64,000 nucleotides of DNA, from positions 186,001 to 250,000 of the forward strand of contig CAWBGE010000023.1 in the NCBI GenBank assembly GCA_963788185.1. Reading direction: 5' to 3'. Position numbers and translations under genes: made by a program. Below, in pieces: positions 1-8,601 of this stretch; position 1 is the stretch's first letter, and each line of letters begins with the position of its first letter. Below the pieces are notes generated by a model. That model saw nothing but the letters and a program-made list of their open reading frames with translations. It was not told where the DNA came from and made no database searches. The stretch is from CAIWHR01 sp963788185 (lineage in GTDB: Bacteria; Pseudomonadota; Gammaproteobacteria; Burkholderiales; Casimicrobiaceae).

Positions 1-36
1 GCGCGCATCGCGCTGCTCATGACAGCGTTCGGGTGA
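1..36 (+). CDS. possible 3' end of an unidentified gene (partial)
   Basis: Frame 1 is open from the window edge and ends at a TGA at 34-36, giving ARIALLMTAFG as the last residues. This would be the tail of a plus-strand gene converging on the methyltransferase. Eleven codons are too few to recognise a family, and the frame may be open by chance. Confidence 0.2.
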   Translation, partial: ARIALLMTAFG

Positions 37-133
37 AACGCAGCACAGGCCGCAGTGCAACATCAGCCGATTGCCGCCGCGCGCCGACGGTCGGCCCGGA
101 CGACAGTACGCGCGCAGTATCCGGGTTCGGGAG

Positions 134-799
134 TCAACGCTCGTCGCCGCGATACTCCAATGCCAGTACGCGGGCCGGCGGGAAATTGGCCCAGACGATG
201 TCGCTCGCGCGATGCCGGAAGCCCGGCAGCAACAGCTGATCGGTATCGCGCAGATCGTAGGTGAACTGGACCACGATGCTGCCGTCTCCGACCAGCGCGG
301 TCCACTGCGCCACGATGGCCGCGGCTTCCGGCGCCGGCAATGATCGCAATGGCAAGCTCGAGACAATGGCGTCGATGCAGCTGCCGCGGGGCAGCAACGC
401 GCCGAGTTCCGCGGCATCCCCTTCCAGGATGTTCACGCCCGGGAAGCGCGCCCGAAGATGCCGCACGAACACCGGCGAGCATTCGATCACGGTTAGGCGG
501 TCGGGCGCGATTCCCCGCTGCAGCAGCGCATGCGTCACCGCACCGGTGCCGCCGCCCAGTTCCACCACCAACCCGTCACCGTGACGGGGAACTCGCGATG
601 CCACGCTCTTCGCGAGCCGTCCCGAACTGGGCCAGACCGCCCCGACCGCAGCCGGCTGGCTGAACATCTCGCGCGCGAACAACCACGGCGCGCAGCCCTT
701 CTGCCGCGCAGTCGCGAACCGGCGTGCCAGCGCACGATGAACGCGCTCGGCCGCGATTTGATGCCTCCCAAGCGTCTTCACGCGCAGTAATGGGTCCAT
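134..799 (-). CDS. class I SAM-dependent methyltransferase, PmtA-like
   Basis: A 221-residue soluble methyltransferase. The SAM-binding motif I is visible as VVELGGGTGAVTHALL near residue 75, followed by an acidic strand end (LTVIECSP) and a motif-IV-like stretch (IDAIVSSLPLRSLP). The SSLP/L pattern and the overall length resemble bacterial phospholipid N-methyltransferases of the PmtA/UbiE-like group, which methylate phosphatidylethanolamine, but the substrate is not provable from sequence. I chose the ATG at 799. A GTG at 835 would add 12 residues, and neither start has a convincing ribosome binding site. The gene stands alone, divergent from the FecR protein. Confidence 0.7.
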   Translation of the reverse strand: MDPLLRVKTLGRHQIAAERVHRALARRFATARQKGCAPWLFAREMFSQPAAVGAVWPSSGRLAKSVASRVPRHGDGLVVELGGGTGAVTHALLQRGIAPDRLTVIECSPVFVRHLRARFPGVNILEGDAAELGALLPRGSCIDAIVSSLPLRSLPAPEAAAIVAQWTALVGDGSIVVQFTYDLRDTDQLLLPGFRHRASDIVWANFPPARVLALEYRGDER

Positions 800-1195
800 T
801 GGTCGAAGCGATCTTGCAGAATCTCGACCCGCCACACCCGAGCCTGAGTGGCGAAAGGAATGCCTGCCTCGATCTCATGATTTCCCGAATTGTACCTTTG
901 CATTGTCGACGCACGCGACTTTCGCGGCATCCGCGGGCGTATCGCACTGCTCGATCGCAGCCTTGTATTCCGCGTCGCGGTTGCCCGCGCGACTCAACGC
1001 TCTTGCGGACCGCCGTCTGCTTCACCGCCGCGTCGTTGAGAATCCGGAATTTGTGCGCCAGCGCACAGACTACGCGCCCTGCGCACCATATCTTTCAAGT
1101 TCTGATCGTGCTGGACCGATGCCGACGGCGTCGACACCGCTCACGCATTCCATCGGTTGCGCGACCGCACAGGCCGCACTTTCGCAAGGAAGCTC
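800..1195. other. intergenic region with a degenerate coding remnant
   Basis: About 400 bases separate two divergent genes. The only coding-like signal is the short remnant on the minus strand at 875-982, listed separately. The rest must carry the promoters of the flanking genes, but I see no clear -35/-10 pair. Confidence 0.5.
875..982 (-). pseudogene. remnant of a small secreted cysteine-pair protein
   Basis: A reading frame ending at 875 gives NRDAEYKAAIEQC...KVACVDNAKVQFGKS. This is the pattern (DADYKxAxEKCD, xxCVxxAK, xFGK) of the C-terminus of small alanine/lysine-rich exported proteins common in betaproteobacteria. A TGA interrupts the same frame a few tens of bases upstream, near 1025, and neighbouring-frame sequence continues in a similar style. 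That suggests a frameshifted or decayed gene. The family resemblance is from memory and the stretch is short. Confidence 0.3.
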
Positions 1196-3583
1196 ATGCT
1201 GACTCCACACTCTCGTCTTCGCGCCTTCGCCTTCGCTGCCGGCGTCGCCATCCTGGCCCTCGGCGGCTGGGCGAGCGCGGATCCGCCGTCGCGCGTCGCG
1301 CGTCTCGGCTACATGACCGGCCCGGTCAGCTTCTCCCCCGCCGGCGAGAACGATTGGGTACGGGCGACCGTCAATCGGCCGCTGACTGCGGGCGACCGCC
1401 TTTGGGCGGATGCGGGTGGCCGGGCCGAAATCCAGGTCGGCGGGGCGATGATGCGCATGAGTGCCGGCACCAGCGTCTCCGTGCTCAATCTCGATGACCA
1501 GATCGCCCAGTTGCAACTTGCGCAGGGCACGTTGAATGTCCGGGTGCGTCGTCTCGAACCCGGGCAGATGTTCGAGGTCGACACGCCCAACCTTGCCTTT
1601 ACCCTTCGCCAGCCCGGCGAATACCGGATCGAGGTGGACCCCGACGGCGGTGCCACAACGATCGTCGTGCGCAAGGGTCAGGGTGAGGTATACGGCGAGG
1701 GCGCCGCATATGTAATCGATTCGCGGCAACCGTACCGCTTCACGGGAACCGGCTTGCGCGAGTACCAGTACATCGATGCGCCGCGCTTCGACGAGTTCGA
1801 TCGCTGGTCCATCGCTCGCGACCGCAGCTACGACAGCTCGGTTTCCGCCCGCTACGTCTCACAGGATGTGATCGGCTATCAGGACCTCGATGCGTACGGT
1901 ACGTGGCGCGTCGACGCGAGCTACGGCAACGTCTGGATTCCGAGTCGCGTGGCCGCCGGCTGGGCGCCTTACAGCGACGGGCATTGGGCCTGGATCGACC
2001 CTTGGGGCTGGACGTGGGTCGACGACGCACCATGGGGCTTCGCGGTGTCCCATTACGGCCGCTGGACCAATCTCCGCGGAACGTGGGGCTGGGTCCCCGG
2101 CCCGATGCGCACCAGAGCCTACTACGCCCCTGCTCTGGTGGCGTTCGTCGGTGGCAGCAGTCTCCAGCTTGCGATCTCCGGCGGCAATGTCGGTGGCGTC
2201 GCGTGGTTCCCGCTTGGTCCGCGCGAGGTCTATCGACCCTCCTATCCGGTGAGCCGCGGCTACTTCGAGAATGTCAACCGCAGCAACACCGTCATCAATA
2301 CTACGGTCGTCAACAACTACTACAACAATGTAAACGTGACCAATGTCGTATACGCCAACCGGCAAGTGCCGGGGGCCGTGATTGCCGTGCCTGCGGCTGC
2401 GTTCGTGCAGTCGAAGCCAGTGGCGCCGGCGGCGCTCCGGGTAACGCGCGAAGTGATTGCCAGCGCGCCGGTAGCGGCGATCCCACCGGTCGCGCCGACC
2501 GAGAGAAGCGTGCGCGGAGCCGCCGGGCCTGGCGACAACCCACCGCCGCGTGTGTTCGAGCGCCCGGTCGTCGTTCGCAGCGCACCGCCTGCACCATCGG
2601 CCGGCTTTGCCGCGCAACAGCAACAGCTTGCCGCCAAGCCGGGGAAGCCGCTCGACGACGCCGCGCGAAGGGAACTGAAACCTGCCGCGGCCGCGTCGGC
2701 GCCAATCGTCAAGGTGGTCACGCCGGAGCAAAAGGCGCCACCGACCGCACCTCCACCGCGGACGGCTCCGGTTACGAAGCCGGGTGACGCACACGGAAAA
2801 CCCGAACCGCCGGAAAAGCCTGCAGCATCGCAGCCGTCGACCACGGGTGTCCCGCCGCAACGCGTAGCGCCAGCGCCGCCTGCGCCTCTCCAAGTCGCTC
2901 CGCCGGCGTCCGCCGTGCAACCGCCGGATCAACGTGGAAGGACCGAGCAACGCGGCAATGAGAAGCCGCGCTCGCAGCCGGTTTCGCCGCCGCCCTCGCC
3001 GCCGCAACGCGCAGCGCCGACCAAATCGGATGCCCCGGAAGCTTCTCCGCCGCCACTGCGTGCAGCACCCGCCAAAGCTGCTGCCCCGCCCGTTGCTCCG
3101 CCACCTGTAGTGCAACCGCCGGAGCAACGCGGAAAGGCCGAGGCAGGAGGCAAGGCCGAGCAGCCTGGACAACCGCTAGCGCCGCGAACGGCACCGCCGC
3201 AGGCAGTTCCTCCGCCGGCGGCATCGCCGCAGCGCGCGGCACCGCCGCAGGCAACTCCGCCGCCGTCGACGACGCCCGCTGCGCCGCAACGCCGGGCCGA
3301 ACCCAAGATCGCGCCTCCGCCGCAAGCTGCGCCGCCCGTACCGGCCCCACAGCCATCGCCGCAACGGGCAAGACCCGAGCCCGCGCCTGCCGTCAAGCAA
3401 GCCCCACCGAGCGCGCCCGTCGCCGCGCCCAGGCCTCCGTCGGCGCAACCTCAGGCTCCGCCGGCGCCCAAGGCGGATCCGCGCGGCAAGACCCCCAAGC
3501 CGGATGCCGCCAAGCCGGACGACAAGAAGAAGGACGGCGACGAGCAGAAGCGCGACGAAGAAGCCCGCAAGCAAAAAAACTAG
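1196..3583 (+). CDS. secreted FecR-domain/DUF6600 protein with long proline-rich tail
   Basis: A 795-residue exported protein. An AAGGA box five bases upstream selects the ATG at 1196 over an ATG at 1157. Residues 1-28 form a signal peptide with an ASA-DPP cleavage site. A FecR-like beta domain follows (about 30-170, including TAGDRLWADAGGRAEI and an EPGQMFEVDTPN turn). Then comes a tryptophan-rich DUF6600 region (about 215-400, with YGTWR, WAPYSDGHWAWIDPWGWTW and WGWVPGP), and an asparagine-rich linker. The last 350 residues or so are low-complexity proline, alanine, glutamine and lysine, ending in a charged lysine-rich tail. FecR domains outside iron signalling are usually cell-envelope proteins, and the tail may span or bind peptidoglycan. 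No sigma factor or TonB partner is adjacent. Confidence 0.8.
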   Translation: MLTPHSRLRAFAFAAGVAILALGGWASADPPSRVARLGYMTGPVSFSPAGENDWVRATVNRPLTAGDRLWADAGGRAEIQVGGAMMRMSAGTSVSVLNLDDQIAQLQLAQGTLNVRVRRLEPGQMFEVDTPNLAFTLRQPGEYRIEVDPDGGATTIVVRKGQGEVYGEGAAYVIDSRQPYRFTGTGLREYQYIDAPRFDEFDRWSIARDRSYDSSVSARYVSQDVIGYQDLDAYGTWRVDASYGNVWIPSRVAAGWAPYSDGHWAWIDPWGWTWVDDAPWGFAVSHYGRWTNLRGTWGWVPGPMRTRAYYAPALVAFVGGSSLQLAISGGNVGGVAWFPLGPREVYRPSYPVSRGYFENVNRSNTVINTTVVNNYYNNVNVTNVVYANRQVPGAVIAVPAAAFVQSKPVAPAALRVTREVIASAPVAAIPPVAPTERSVRGAAGPGDNPPPRVFERPVVVRSAPPAPSAGFAAQQQQLAAKPGKPLDDAARRELKPAAAASAPIVKVVTPEQKAPPTAPPPRTAPVTKPGDAHGKPEPPEKPAASQPSTTGVPPQRVAPAPPAPLQVAPPASAVQPPDQRGRTEQRGNEKPRSQPVSPPPSPPQRAAPTKSDAPEASPPPLRAAPAKAAAPPVAPPPVVQPPEQRGKAEAGGKAEQPGQPLAPRTAPPQAVPPPAASPQRAAPPQATPPPSTTPAAPQRRAEPKIAPPPQAAPPVPAPQPSPQRARPEPAPAVKQAPPSAPVAAPRPPSAQPQAPPAPKADPRGKTPKPDAAKPDDKKKDGDEQKRDEEARKQKN

Positions 3584-3679
3584 CCGGCTGCCGTGTGGCG
3601 AGCCGGGACGAAGCAAGTGGTGGCGGCCGTCGCGCGCACTGCGGGTCGAGCATCGCGAATTCGAACATGGTGACCCCTG

Positions 3680-3697
3680 GTCGGCTCAAACGCCGAC
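3680..3697. terminator. hairpin between convergent genes
   Basis: GTCGGC and GCCGAC form a perfect 6-bp stem with a 6-base loop, just beyond the dctM stop. There is no T-run, so termination is an inference from position only. Confidence 0.25.
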
Positions 3698-3707
3698 TGC
3701 GGCGCCG

Positions 3708-4988
3708 CTAACGCATCAAGCCGGGCAGCCAGAGCGAAATCGCCGGGATGTAGGTCACCAGCAGCAGCGCCAGGCACATCGTGCCGTAGAACGGCCAGAG
3801 TTCCTTCGACACCTGTTCCATCGTCACCTTGCCGATGGCACAGCCGACGAACAGCGTCGGGCCCACCGGTGGCGTGATCAGGCCGATGCCCAGGTTGAGG
3901 ATCATGATCATCCCGAAATGGACCGGGTCGATGCCCAGCTTGAGGATCACCGGCATGAAGATCGGCGTGCAGATCAGAAGCATCGGCGCGACGTCCATGA
4001 AGGTGCCCAGCAACAGCAGCAGCAGGTTCACGAGCAGCAGGAAGACGTACTTGTTTTCCGATATGCCGAGAAAGACCTGCGTCACCTTGGCCGGGATCTG
4101 CATGATGGCCATCATGTAACCGAACGCGACCGAGAAGCCGATCAGCATCATCACCATCGCCACCGTCTTGACGACTCGATGGACGAGGTGCGGCAGATCG
4201 CGCCACCGGAAGTCGCGATAGACGAGCATCGTGACCAGGAAGGCATAGACGCAGGCCACGGCCGCCGACTCGGTCGGCGTGAATACGCCGGACAGGATGC
4301 CGCCCATGATGATCACGACGGTGACCAGGCCCCACATCGCGTCGGCGACCATCTTCGGCACGTCGCGCAACGCGATCGGCTCGCCCAGCGGGAGGTCCTG
4401 CCTGCGCGCGGTCCACAGCACGAGCCCGATCAGGCACGCGGCGAACAGCAGCGCCGGGAAGATGCCGGCCAGGAACAGATGCGCCACCGAGACCGCGCCG
4501 CCGGCGGCGAGCGAGTAGATCACCGCATTGTGCGAAGGCGGGATCAGCAGCGCCTGCACCGAACCGCAGATGGTGACGTTGGTCGCGAAGACCCGCGGAT
4601 AGCCTGCCTTGACCATCTGCGGAATCATCACCGAGCCGATCGACGCCGTGTCGGCGACCGACGAGCCCGAGATGCAGCCGAACAGGCTGCTGGCCAGGAT
4701 GTTCACCAGGGCAAGACCGCCGCGGATGGCGCCGACGAAGACGCGAGCGAGGTTGATGAGGCGCGAAGCCATGCCGCCTTCCGCCATGATCGCTCCGGCG
4801 AGGACGAAGAACGGTATCGCCAGCAGCGCGAAGTCGTCGGTGCCATCCGAGATCTTCAGGATCACCGCCTCGAGTGGCAGGTCGATCCAGAACGCGGCAA
4901 CCAGCGCCCCCAGCCCGAGCGCGTAGGCCACGGGCACGCCCAACGCACAGAGCAGCGCGAACGAGCCAAGCAGGACGAGGGCATCCAT
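3708..4988 (-). CDS. dctM: TRAP transporter large permease DctM
   Basis: A 426-residue integral membrane protein of the DctM family, with about twelve hydrophobic segments and the family's conserved glycine/serine-rich loops (LASSLFGCISGSSVADTASI, IPPSHNAVIYSLAAGG, GLITPPVGPTLFVG). It forms the sodium-driven channel of a TRAP carrier that takes up an organic acid delivered by the periplasmic DctP. Its ATG lies two bases after the dctQ stop, so the two are translationally coupled. Substrate cannot be read from this subunit. The SDR and sugar-mutarotase genes next door suggest a sugar-derived acid. Confidence 0.93.
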   Translation of the reverse strand: MDALVLLGSFALLCALGVPVAYALGLGALVAAFWIDLPLEAVILKISDGTDDFALLAIPFFVLAGAIMAEGGMASRLINLARVFVGAIRGGLALVNILASSLFGCISGSSVADTASIGSVMIPQMVKAGYPRVFATNVTICGSVQALLIPPSHNAVIYSLAAGGAVSVAHLFLAGIFPALLFAACLIGLVLWTARRQDLPLGEPIALRDVPKMVADAMWGLVTVVIIMGGILSGVFTPTESAAVACVYAFLVTMLVYRDFRWRDLPHLVHRVVKTVAMVMMLIGFSVAFGYMMAIMQIPAKVTQVFLGISENKYVFLLLVNLLLLLLGTFMDVAPMLLICTPIFMPVILKLGIDPVHFGMIMILNLGIGLITPPVGPTLFVGCAIGKVTMEQVSKELWPFYGTMCLALLLVTYIPAISLWLPGLMR

Positions 4989-4990
4989 GC

Positions 4991-5515
4991 CTATTCCAGT
5001 TCAGCGGCCTGGTCGGTGTACATGATGGAGGTCGGTGGCGGGTCGCCGACCCACACGCGCTCGATCAGGAACAGCAGCGTCAGCGCACCGGCGATGGGGA
5101 TCGGCAGATAGACAATGCCTTGCTTGAGGCCGGGGAATTCGGCCATCGTCTGCAACCAGGTGGCCTGGCACAGGCGCACGCCGTAGCCGAGCATGAACAA
5201 GGCGGTCACGCCCACGCAGGCGTCGACGCCCCATCCCATGACGCGCTTCACGCGCGGACTGACCGCGTTGAGCAGCGCCTCGACCGCGATGTGGACCTTG
5301 GCCCGGTAGACTGCCGCGCCGCCGATGAACGAGAACATCACCATCAACGCCACCGCCGCCGGTTCCGGCCACGACAGCGCGCTGTTCATCACGTAGCGCA
5401 TGAATACGCCGAGCGGAATGATCGCCGTGATCACCACCAGGGCGACGCCTGAGAGCACGATGCAGACGACGTACAGCCACTCCATCGCCTGCGCGTAGCG
5501 TTGTCTTGCATTCAT
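4991..5515 (-). CDS. dctQ: TRAP transporter small permease DctQ
   Basis: A 174-residue membrane protein with four predicted helices, matching the usual DctQ size. Conserved family features include IIPLGVFMRYVMN and the WPEPAAVALMVMFSFIGGAAVYR stretch, read here in two pieces. I chose the ATG at 5515, which has a GGAG seven bases upstream. A GTG at 5569 would add 18 residues of atypical sequence. It partners DctM in the membrane and is read in the order dctP-dctQ-dctM, with a 123-base gap after dctP. Confidence 0.9.
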   Translation of the reverse strand: MNARQRYAQAMEWLYVVCIVLSGVALVVITAIIPLGVFMRYVMNSALSWPEPAAVALMVMFSFIGGAAVYRAKVHIAVEALLNAVSPRVKRVMGWGVDACVGVTALFMLGYGVRLCQATWLQTMAEFPGLKQGIVYLPIPIAGALTLLFLIERVWVGDPPPTSIMYTDQAAELE

Positions 5516-5638
5516 CACCGGGCTCCACCAGGCAGGGCCACGCAGCGCAGCAGCTGCGGGGATGCTCACGTCCGTCCAATGCGGGCGGGCCAGGCCCGCG
5601 GGCCACAGTGCGCGGCCCGCACGCCCGGCCGGCGCATG

Positions 5639-6622
5639 CTACTTCGTGTCAGCGATCCGCTTGATCAGGTCGGTGTAGGCCGCGCCATACTTTGCGCGCA
5701 CCGGTTCGGTGGCCTGGTAGAAAGGCTTGTTGTCGATCGCGATGAACTCGATGCCGGCGGCCTTGAGCTTGGCGCTGTACTCGGCCACGCTCTTGTCCCA
5801 CAGCGCGCGCTGCTCCAGCTGCGCCTCGCGCGAAAATTTCTTCACCAGCGCCTGGTCGGCTGGCGCCATCTTGTCCCAGGTGATCCTGGACATGACGAAG
5901 ATCTCCGGAATGATCAGGTGGTTCGTCTGCGTGTAGTACTTGATCCCGGCGGTGTACTGGTTCGACGTGAAGAGCGTCGGCGGGTTGTTCTCGGCGCCAT
6001 CGATGACGCCGGTCTGCAGCGCGCCGAAGACCTCGTTGTGGCCCATCGAGATGCCGTTGCCGCCCATCGCGTTCATGGTGTCGACGAACAGGGGGTTGCC
6101 CATCATCCGGATCTTCTGGCCCTTGAGGTCGGACATCTGTCGCACGGCCTTCTTGGTGTACAGGCTGCGCGAGCCGGCGTCCATCCAGCCCAGCGCCACC
6201 AGCTTCGCCGGGCTGTCGGTGATCTTCTTCAGCAACTCGTCGCCGATCGGGCCGTCGATGATCTTGCGCATGTGCGCCTCGTCGCGGAACACGAAGGGCA
6301 TGTTGAAGACATTCACGTCGGGCACCACCGGCCCCAGAACGCCCAGCGAGATGCGCGCGAGCTGGATCGCGCCGACCTGCGTCTGCTCGACCATCTCCTT
6401 CTCGCTCCCGAGCACGCCGCCCGGGAACATCTGGATCTTGTAGCGCCCGTTGGTCGCCGCGTCGAGCTTCTTGCCCAGGTTCTCGATGGCCACCACGTTC
6501 GGGTAGCCGGCCGGATGCACGTCGGCGGCTCTCAGCACGGTCTGCGCGTGCGCAACCAGCGGCGCGATGCCCCATGCAGCCAATGCGACACAGGCGGCGA
6601 TCAGGGTTCTGCGGATCATCAT
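5639..6622 (-). CDS. dctP: TRAP transporter substrate-binding protein DctP
   Basis: A 327-residue periplasmic receptor. Residues 1-26 are a signal peptide ending AHA-QTV. DctP hallmarks follow: VLRAADVHPAGYPNV, GVLGSEKEMVEQTQVGAIQL, and the arginine-containing RMMGNPLFVDTMNAMGGN region, where the conserved arginine clamps the substrate carboxylate. GVIDGAENNP is the classic C-lobe motif. A GGAG six bases from the ATG supports the start. It heads the dctPQM operon. The sequence lies closer to the sugar-acid branch (YiaO/UehA-like) than to C4-dicarboxylate receptors, but that is a judgement by eye. Confidence 0.93.
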   Translation of the reverse strand: MMIRRTLIAACVALAAWGIAPLVAHAQTVLRAADVHPAGYPNVVAIENLGKKLDAATNGRYKIQMFPGGVLGSEKEMVEQTQVGAIQLARISLGVLGPVVPDVNVFNMPFVFRDEAHMRKIIDGPIGDELLKKITDSPAKLVALGWMDAGSRSLYTKKAVRQMSDLKGQKIRMMGNPLFVDTMNAMGGNGISMGHNEVFGALQTGVIDGAENNPPTLFTSNQYTAGIKYYTQTNHLIIPEIFVMSRITWDKMAPADQALVKKFSREAQLEQRALWDKSVAEYSAKLKAAGIEFIAIDNKPFYQATEPVRAKYGAAYTDLIKRIADTK

Positions 6623-7001
6623 CTTTGTCTCCAGTTCGTCAGCGAAACAGCGGTTTCAGGAGCACAGGCAAGTCGCCTGCGGGTCAGGCAGAGGGCGCCG
6701 CGTGCGCCCCGGAAGAAGCTCATTCATGCTTCTGCTTGGCGACAAGGATAGGCGATTCGATTGCGCGAGCCAAGTCTTGGTAACGTCGGCGTCGCGCAAG
6801 AGCGAGACATCGCTTGAAGTACCATGACGGGGTGCATCTACGCTGCGCGGTGGCGTGGTCGACACCCGCCGGGCGCGGCGTTTCGCCGCAGCACCGTTTC
6901 ACCAGAGTCGGAACTTTCCACTGCCGACCGATGTTGGAACGGGGTCAGCCGCAAGCTGGATGAACCGACACCCACCTCTGACACCTACAACGGAGCAAAT
7001 C
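6623..7001. other. divergent promoter region between dctP and the SDR gene
   Basis: These 379 bases hold no credible gene. Both flanking operons must be transcribed from here. I see no strong operator palindrome or consensus promoter. Confidence 0.5.
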
Positions 7002-7763
7002 ATGGGTTCACTCGTCGGCAAGCGGGCGCTCGTCACCGGCGCTGAACAGGGAATCGGCAAGGCAGTTGCAGAGGGTCTTGCGAAAGCCGGTTGTGATATC
7101 GCCATCCACTACTTCCAGGGGGAAGAAGGTCCCAGGGAACTCGTTGCGCTGGCACGCTCCCTCGGGCGCAGGGCGCAATGCTTCCAGGCGGATCTGACGG
7201 ACGATGGCGCTGCGGTCGCGATGGTGAGACAGGCCGTGGGTTTCCTCGGCGGCCTCGATGTACTGGTCAACAACGTGGGCGGCCTGGTCGAGCGGAGGTC
7301 GCTCGACCAGGTGGACCTGCCCTTCTGGAGGAAGGTGATCGACATCAATTTGACCACGATGATGATCGTGACGCGGGAAGCCGTGCCGCACCTCGCGCGA
7401 GCCAACGGCGCCTCGATCGTGAACCTTTCCTCGCTGGCAGGCAGGAAGGGCGGGCACGCCGGGTCGCTGGTCTACTCGATGACCAAGGGCGCGGTGCTGA
7501 CCTTCACGCGCTCGCTGTCGAGTGAACTCGGGCCCAGCGGGATTCGCGTGAACGCCGTGGCACCGGGGCTGATCCTCGGAACCCGCTTCCACGACACTCA
7601 TACGACAAAGGCGTCCGCCGACGAGACCATCAGGCGCATCCCTCTGGGACGCGCCGGAGACGTCTACGACGTCGCACGACCTGTCGTCTTCCTGGCGTCG
7701 GAGTATGACGGTTTCATCACCGGAGAAACGATCGATATCAACGGCGGCGTCTACTGCGCCTGA
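7002..7763 (+). CDS. short-chain dehydrogenase/reductase (SDR)
   Basis: A 253-residue classical SDR oxidoreductase. The NAD(P)-binding motif TGAEQGIGKAVAEG is at residues 13-26, followed by the NNVGG structural motif and the catalytic SSL...YSMTK set. The C-terminal INGGVYC is typical of FabG-like enzymes. The real start is the ATG at 7002, which has GGAG six bases upstream. An earlier in-frame ATG at 6855 adds a non-homologous leader. It is followed 85 bases later by the RbsD/FucU-type protein and is divergent from the TRAP operon, so it probably oxidises a sugar or sugar acid imported by that carrier. No arginine near motif I fixes cofactor preference. Confidence 0.9.
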   Translation: MGSLVGKRALVTGAEQGIGKAVAEGLAKAGCDIAIHYFQGEEGPRELVALARSLGRRAQCFQADLTDDGAAVAMVRQAVGFLGGLDVLVNNVGGLVERRSLDQVDLPFWRKVIDINLTTMMIVTREAVPHLARANGASIVNLSSLAGRKGGHAGSLVYSMTKGAVLTFTRSLSSELGPSGIRVNAVAPGLILGTRFHDTHTTKASADETIRRIPLGRAGDVYDVARPVVFLASEYDGFITGETIDINGGVYCA

Positions 7764-7848
7764 GCGAGGTCTCTGCCCGCCACCGCTGTCCGCCCCCGCG
7801 TCGGGGCACCGGGCAGACCGATTGGAATGCCCAACCAGGAAATGCTGC

Positions 7849-8286
7849 ATGCTCAAGACCAAGCTTCTTCATCCCGAGATCCTCCAGGCACTTGGCAGAT
7901 CCGGACACTTCTCGCAGGTGCTCATCGCCGACGGCAACTACCCGTTTGCTTCGCGGCGCGGACCCAACGCGGCGATGGTTTTTCTCAATCTCACGGCCGG
8001 GATCCCCAAGACCACCGACGTGCTGGACGTGCTCGTCGACAGCATTCCTGTCCAGGGAGCCGCGCTGATGCAGATTCCGAACGGCGAGAGGGCTCCGATC
8101 CACGACGAATACGTGCGAATGCTCCCGCCCGACATCGAAGTCAGTCGATTGGAGCGCTACGCGTTCTACGACGCAGTCTGCTCTCCGCTGACATCGCTGA
8201 TCATCGCTACCGGGGAGATACGCCGATTCGCGAACATCCTGCTGACCATCGGCGTGGTCAAGCTCGATGCGAGCGAGCGCTATTGA
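7849..8286 (+). CDS. RbsD/FucU family sugar mutarotase
   Basis: A 145-residue protein of the D-ribose pyranase/L-fucose mutarotase family, which interconverts anomers or ring forms of free sugars. Family features are LHPEILQALGRSGHFSQVLIA with the conserved histidines, ADGNYPF, and the C-terminal GEIRRFANILLTIGVV block. The ATG at 7849 has AGGA eight bases upstream. It follows the SDR gene in what looks like a two-gene operon, implying that the pathway handles a reducing sugar whose anomer matters to the dehydrogenase. FucU (about 140 residues) fits the length better than RbsD. Confidence 0.85.
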   Translation: MLKTKLLHPEILQALGRSGHFSQVLIADGNYPFASRRGPNAAMVFLNLTAGIPKTTDVLDVLVDSIPVQGAALMQIPNGERAPIHDEYVRMLPPDIEVSRLERYAFYDAVCSPLTSLIIATGEIRRFANILLTIGVVKLDASERY

Positions 8287-8364
8287 CTCGGCGCGGCGCG
8301 GAGCAGCGACGGGAGGACGCCGGCCTGCCGGGCATCGACGCCATTGATCCTGATTGCAGGTGAA

Positions 8365-8441
8365 TGGGGTGGCTGATGGGGCTCGAACCCACGACAACCG
8401 GAATCACAATCCGGGACTCTACCAGCTGAGCTACAGCCACC
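8365..8441 (-). tRNA. tRNA-His (GTG)
   Basis: On the minus strand the sequence folds as a complete cloverleaf. The acceptor arm opens GGTGGCT with the extra 5' G typical of tRNA-His, opposite a C discriminator. The anticodon loop TTGTGAT carries GTG, the T-loop is GGTTCGAGCC, and CCA is encoded at the 3' end. It lies in the gap between the mutarotase and the unknown 254-residue gene. Confidence 0.97.
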
Positions 8442-8601
8442 ACCGAAGACTCTCATGCGGACGTCGAAGCGCGGCAACAGAACCGGGGAACGCGGCCAAG
8501 CCACCTGCCCGACCCCCGCCGTCGCGCCTTCGAAGGCACCGGCGATAATACCATGCCGATCCCGGCACCTCCGGGTCGCGGCGCAATCTGCGACGCCGGG
8601 C

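Noticed and set aside
1859..3172. A minus-strand open frame of 437 codons opposite the FecR protein
   Set aside because: Arginine-rich mirror of the proline-rich repeat region. No start signals or domain.
3504..5111. A plus-strand open frame of 535 codons opposite dctM
   Set aside because: Histidine/glutamine/arginine-rich shadow of the TRAP permease with no family features.
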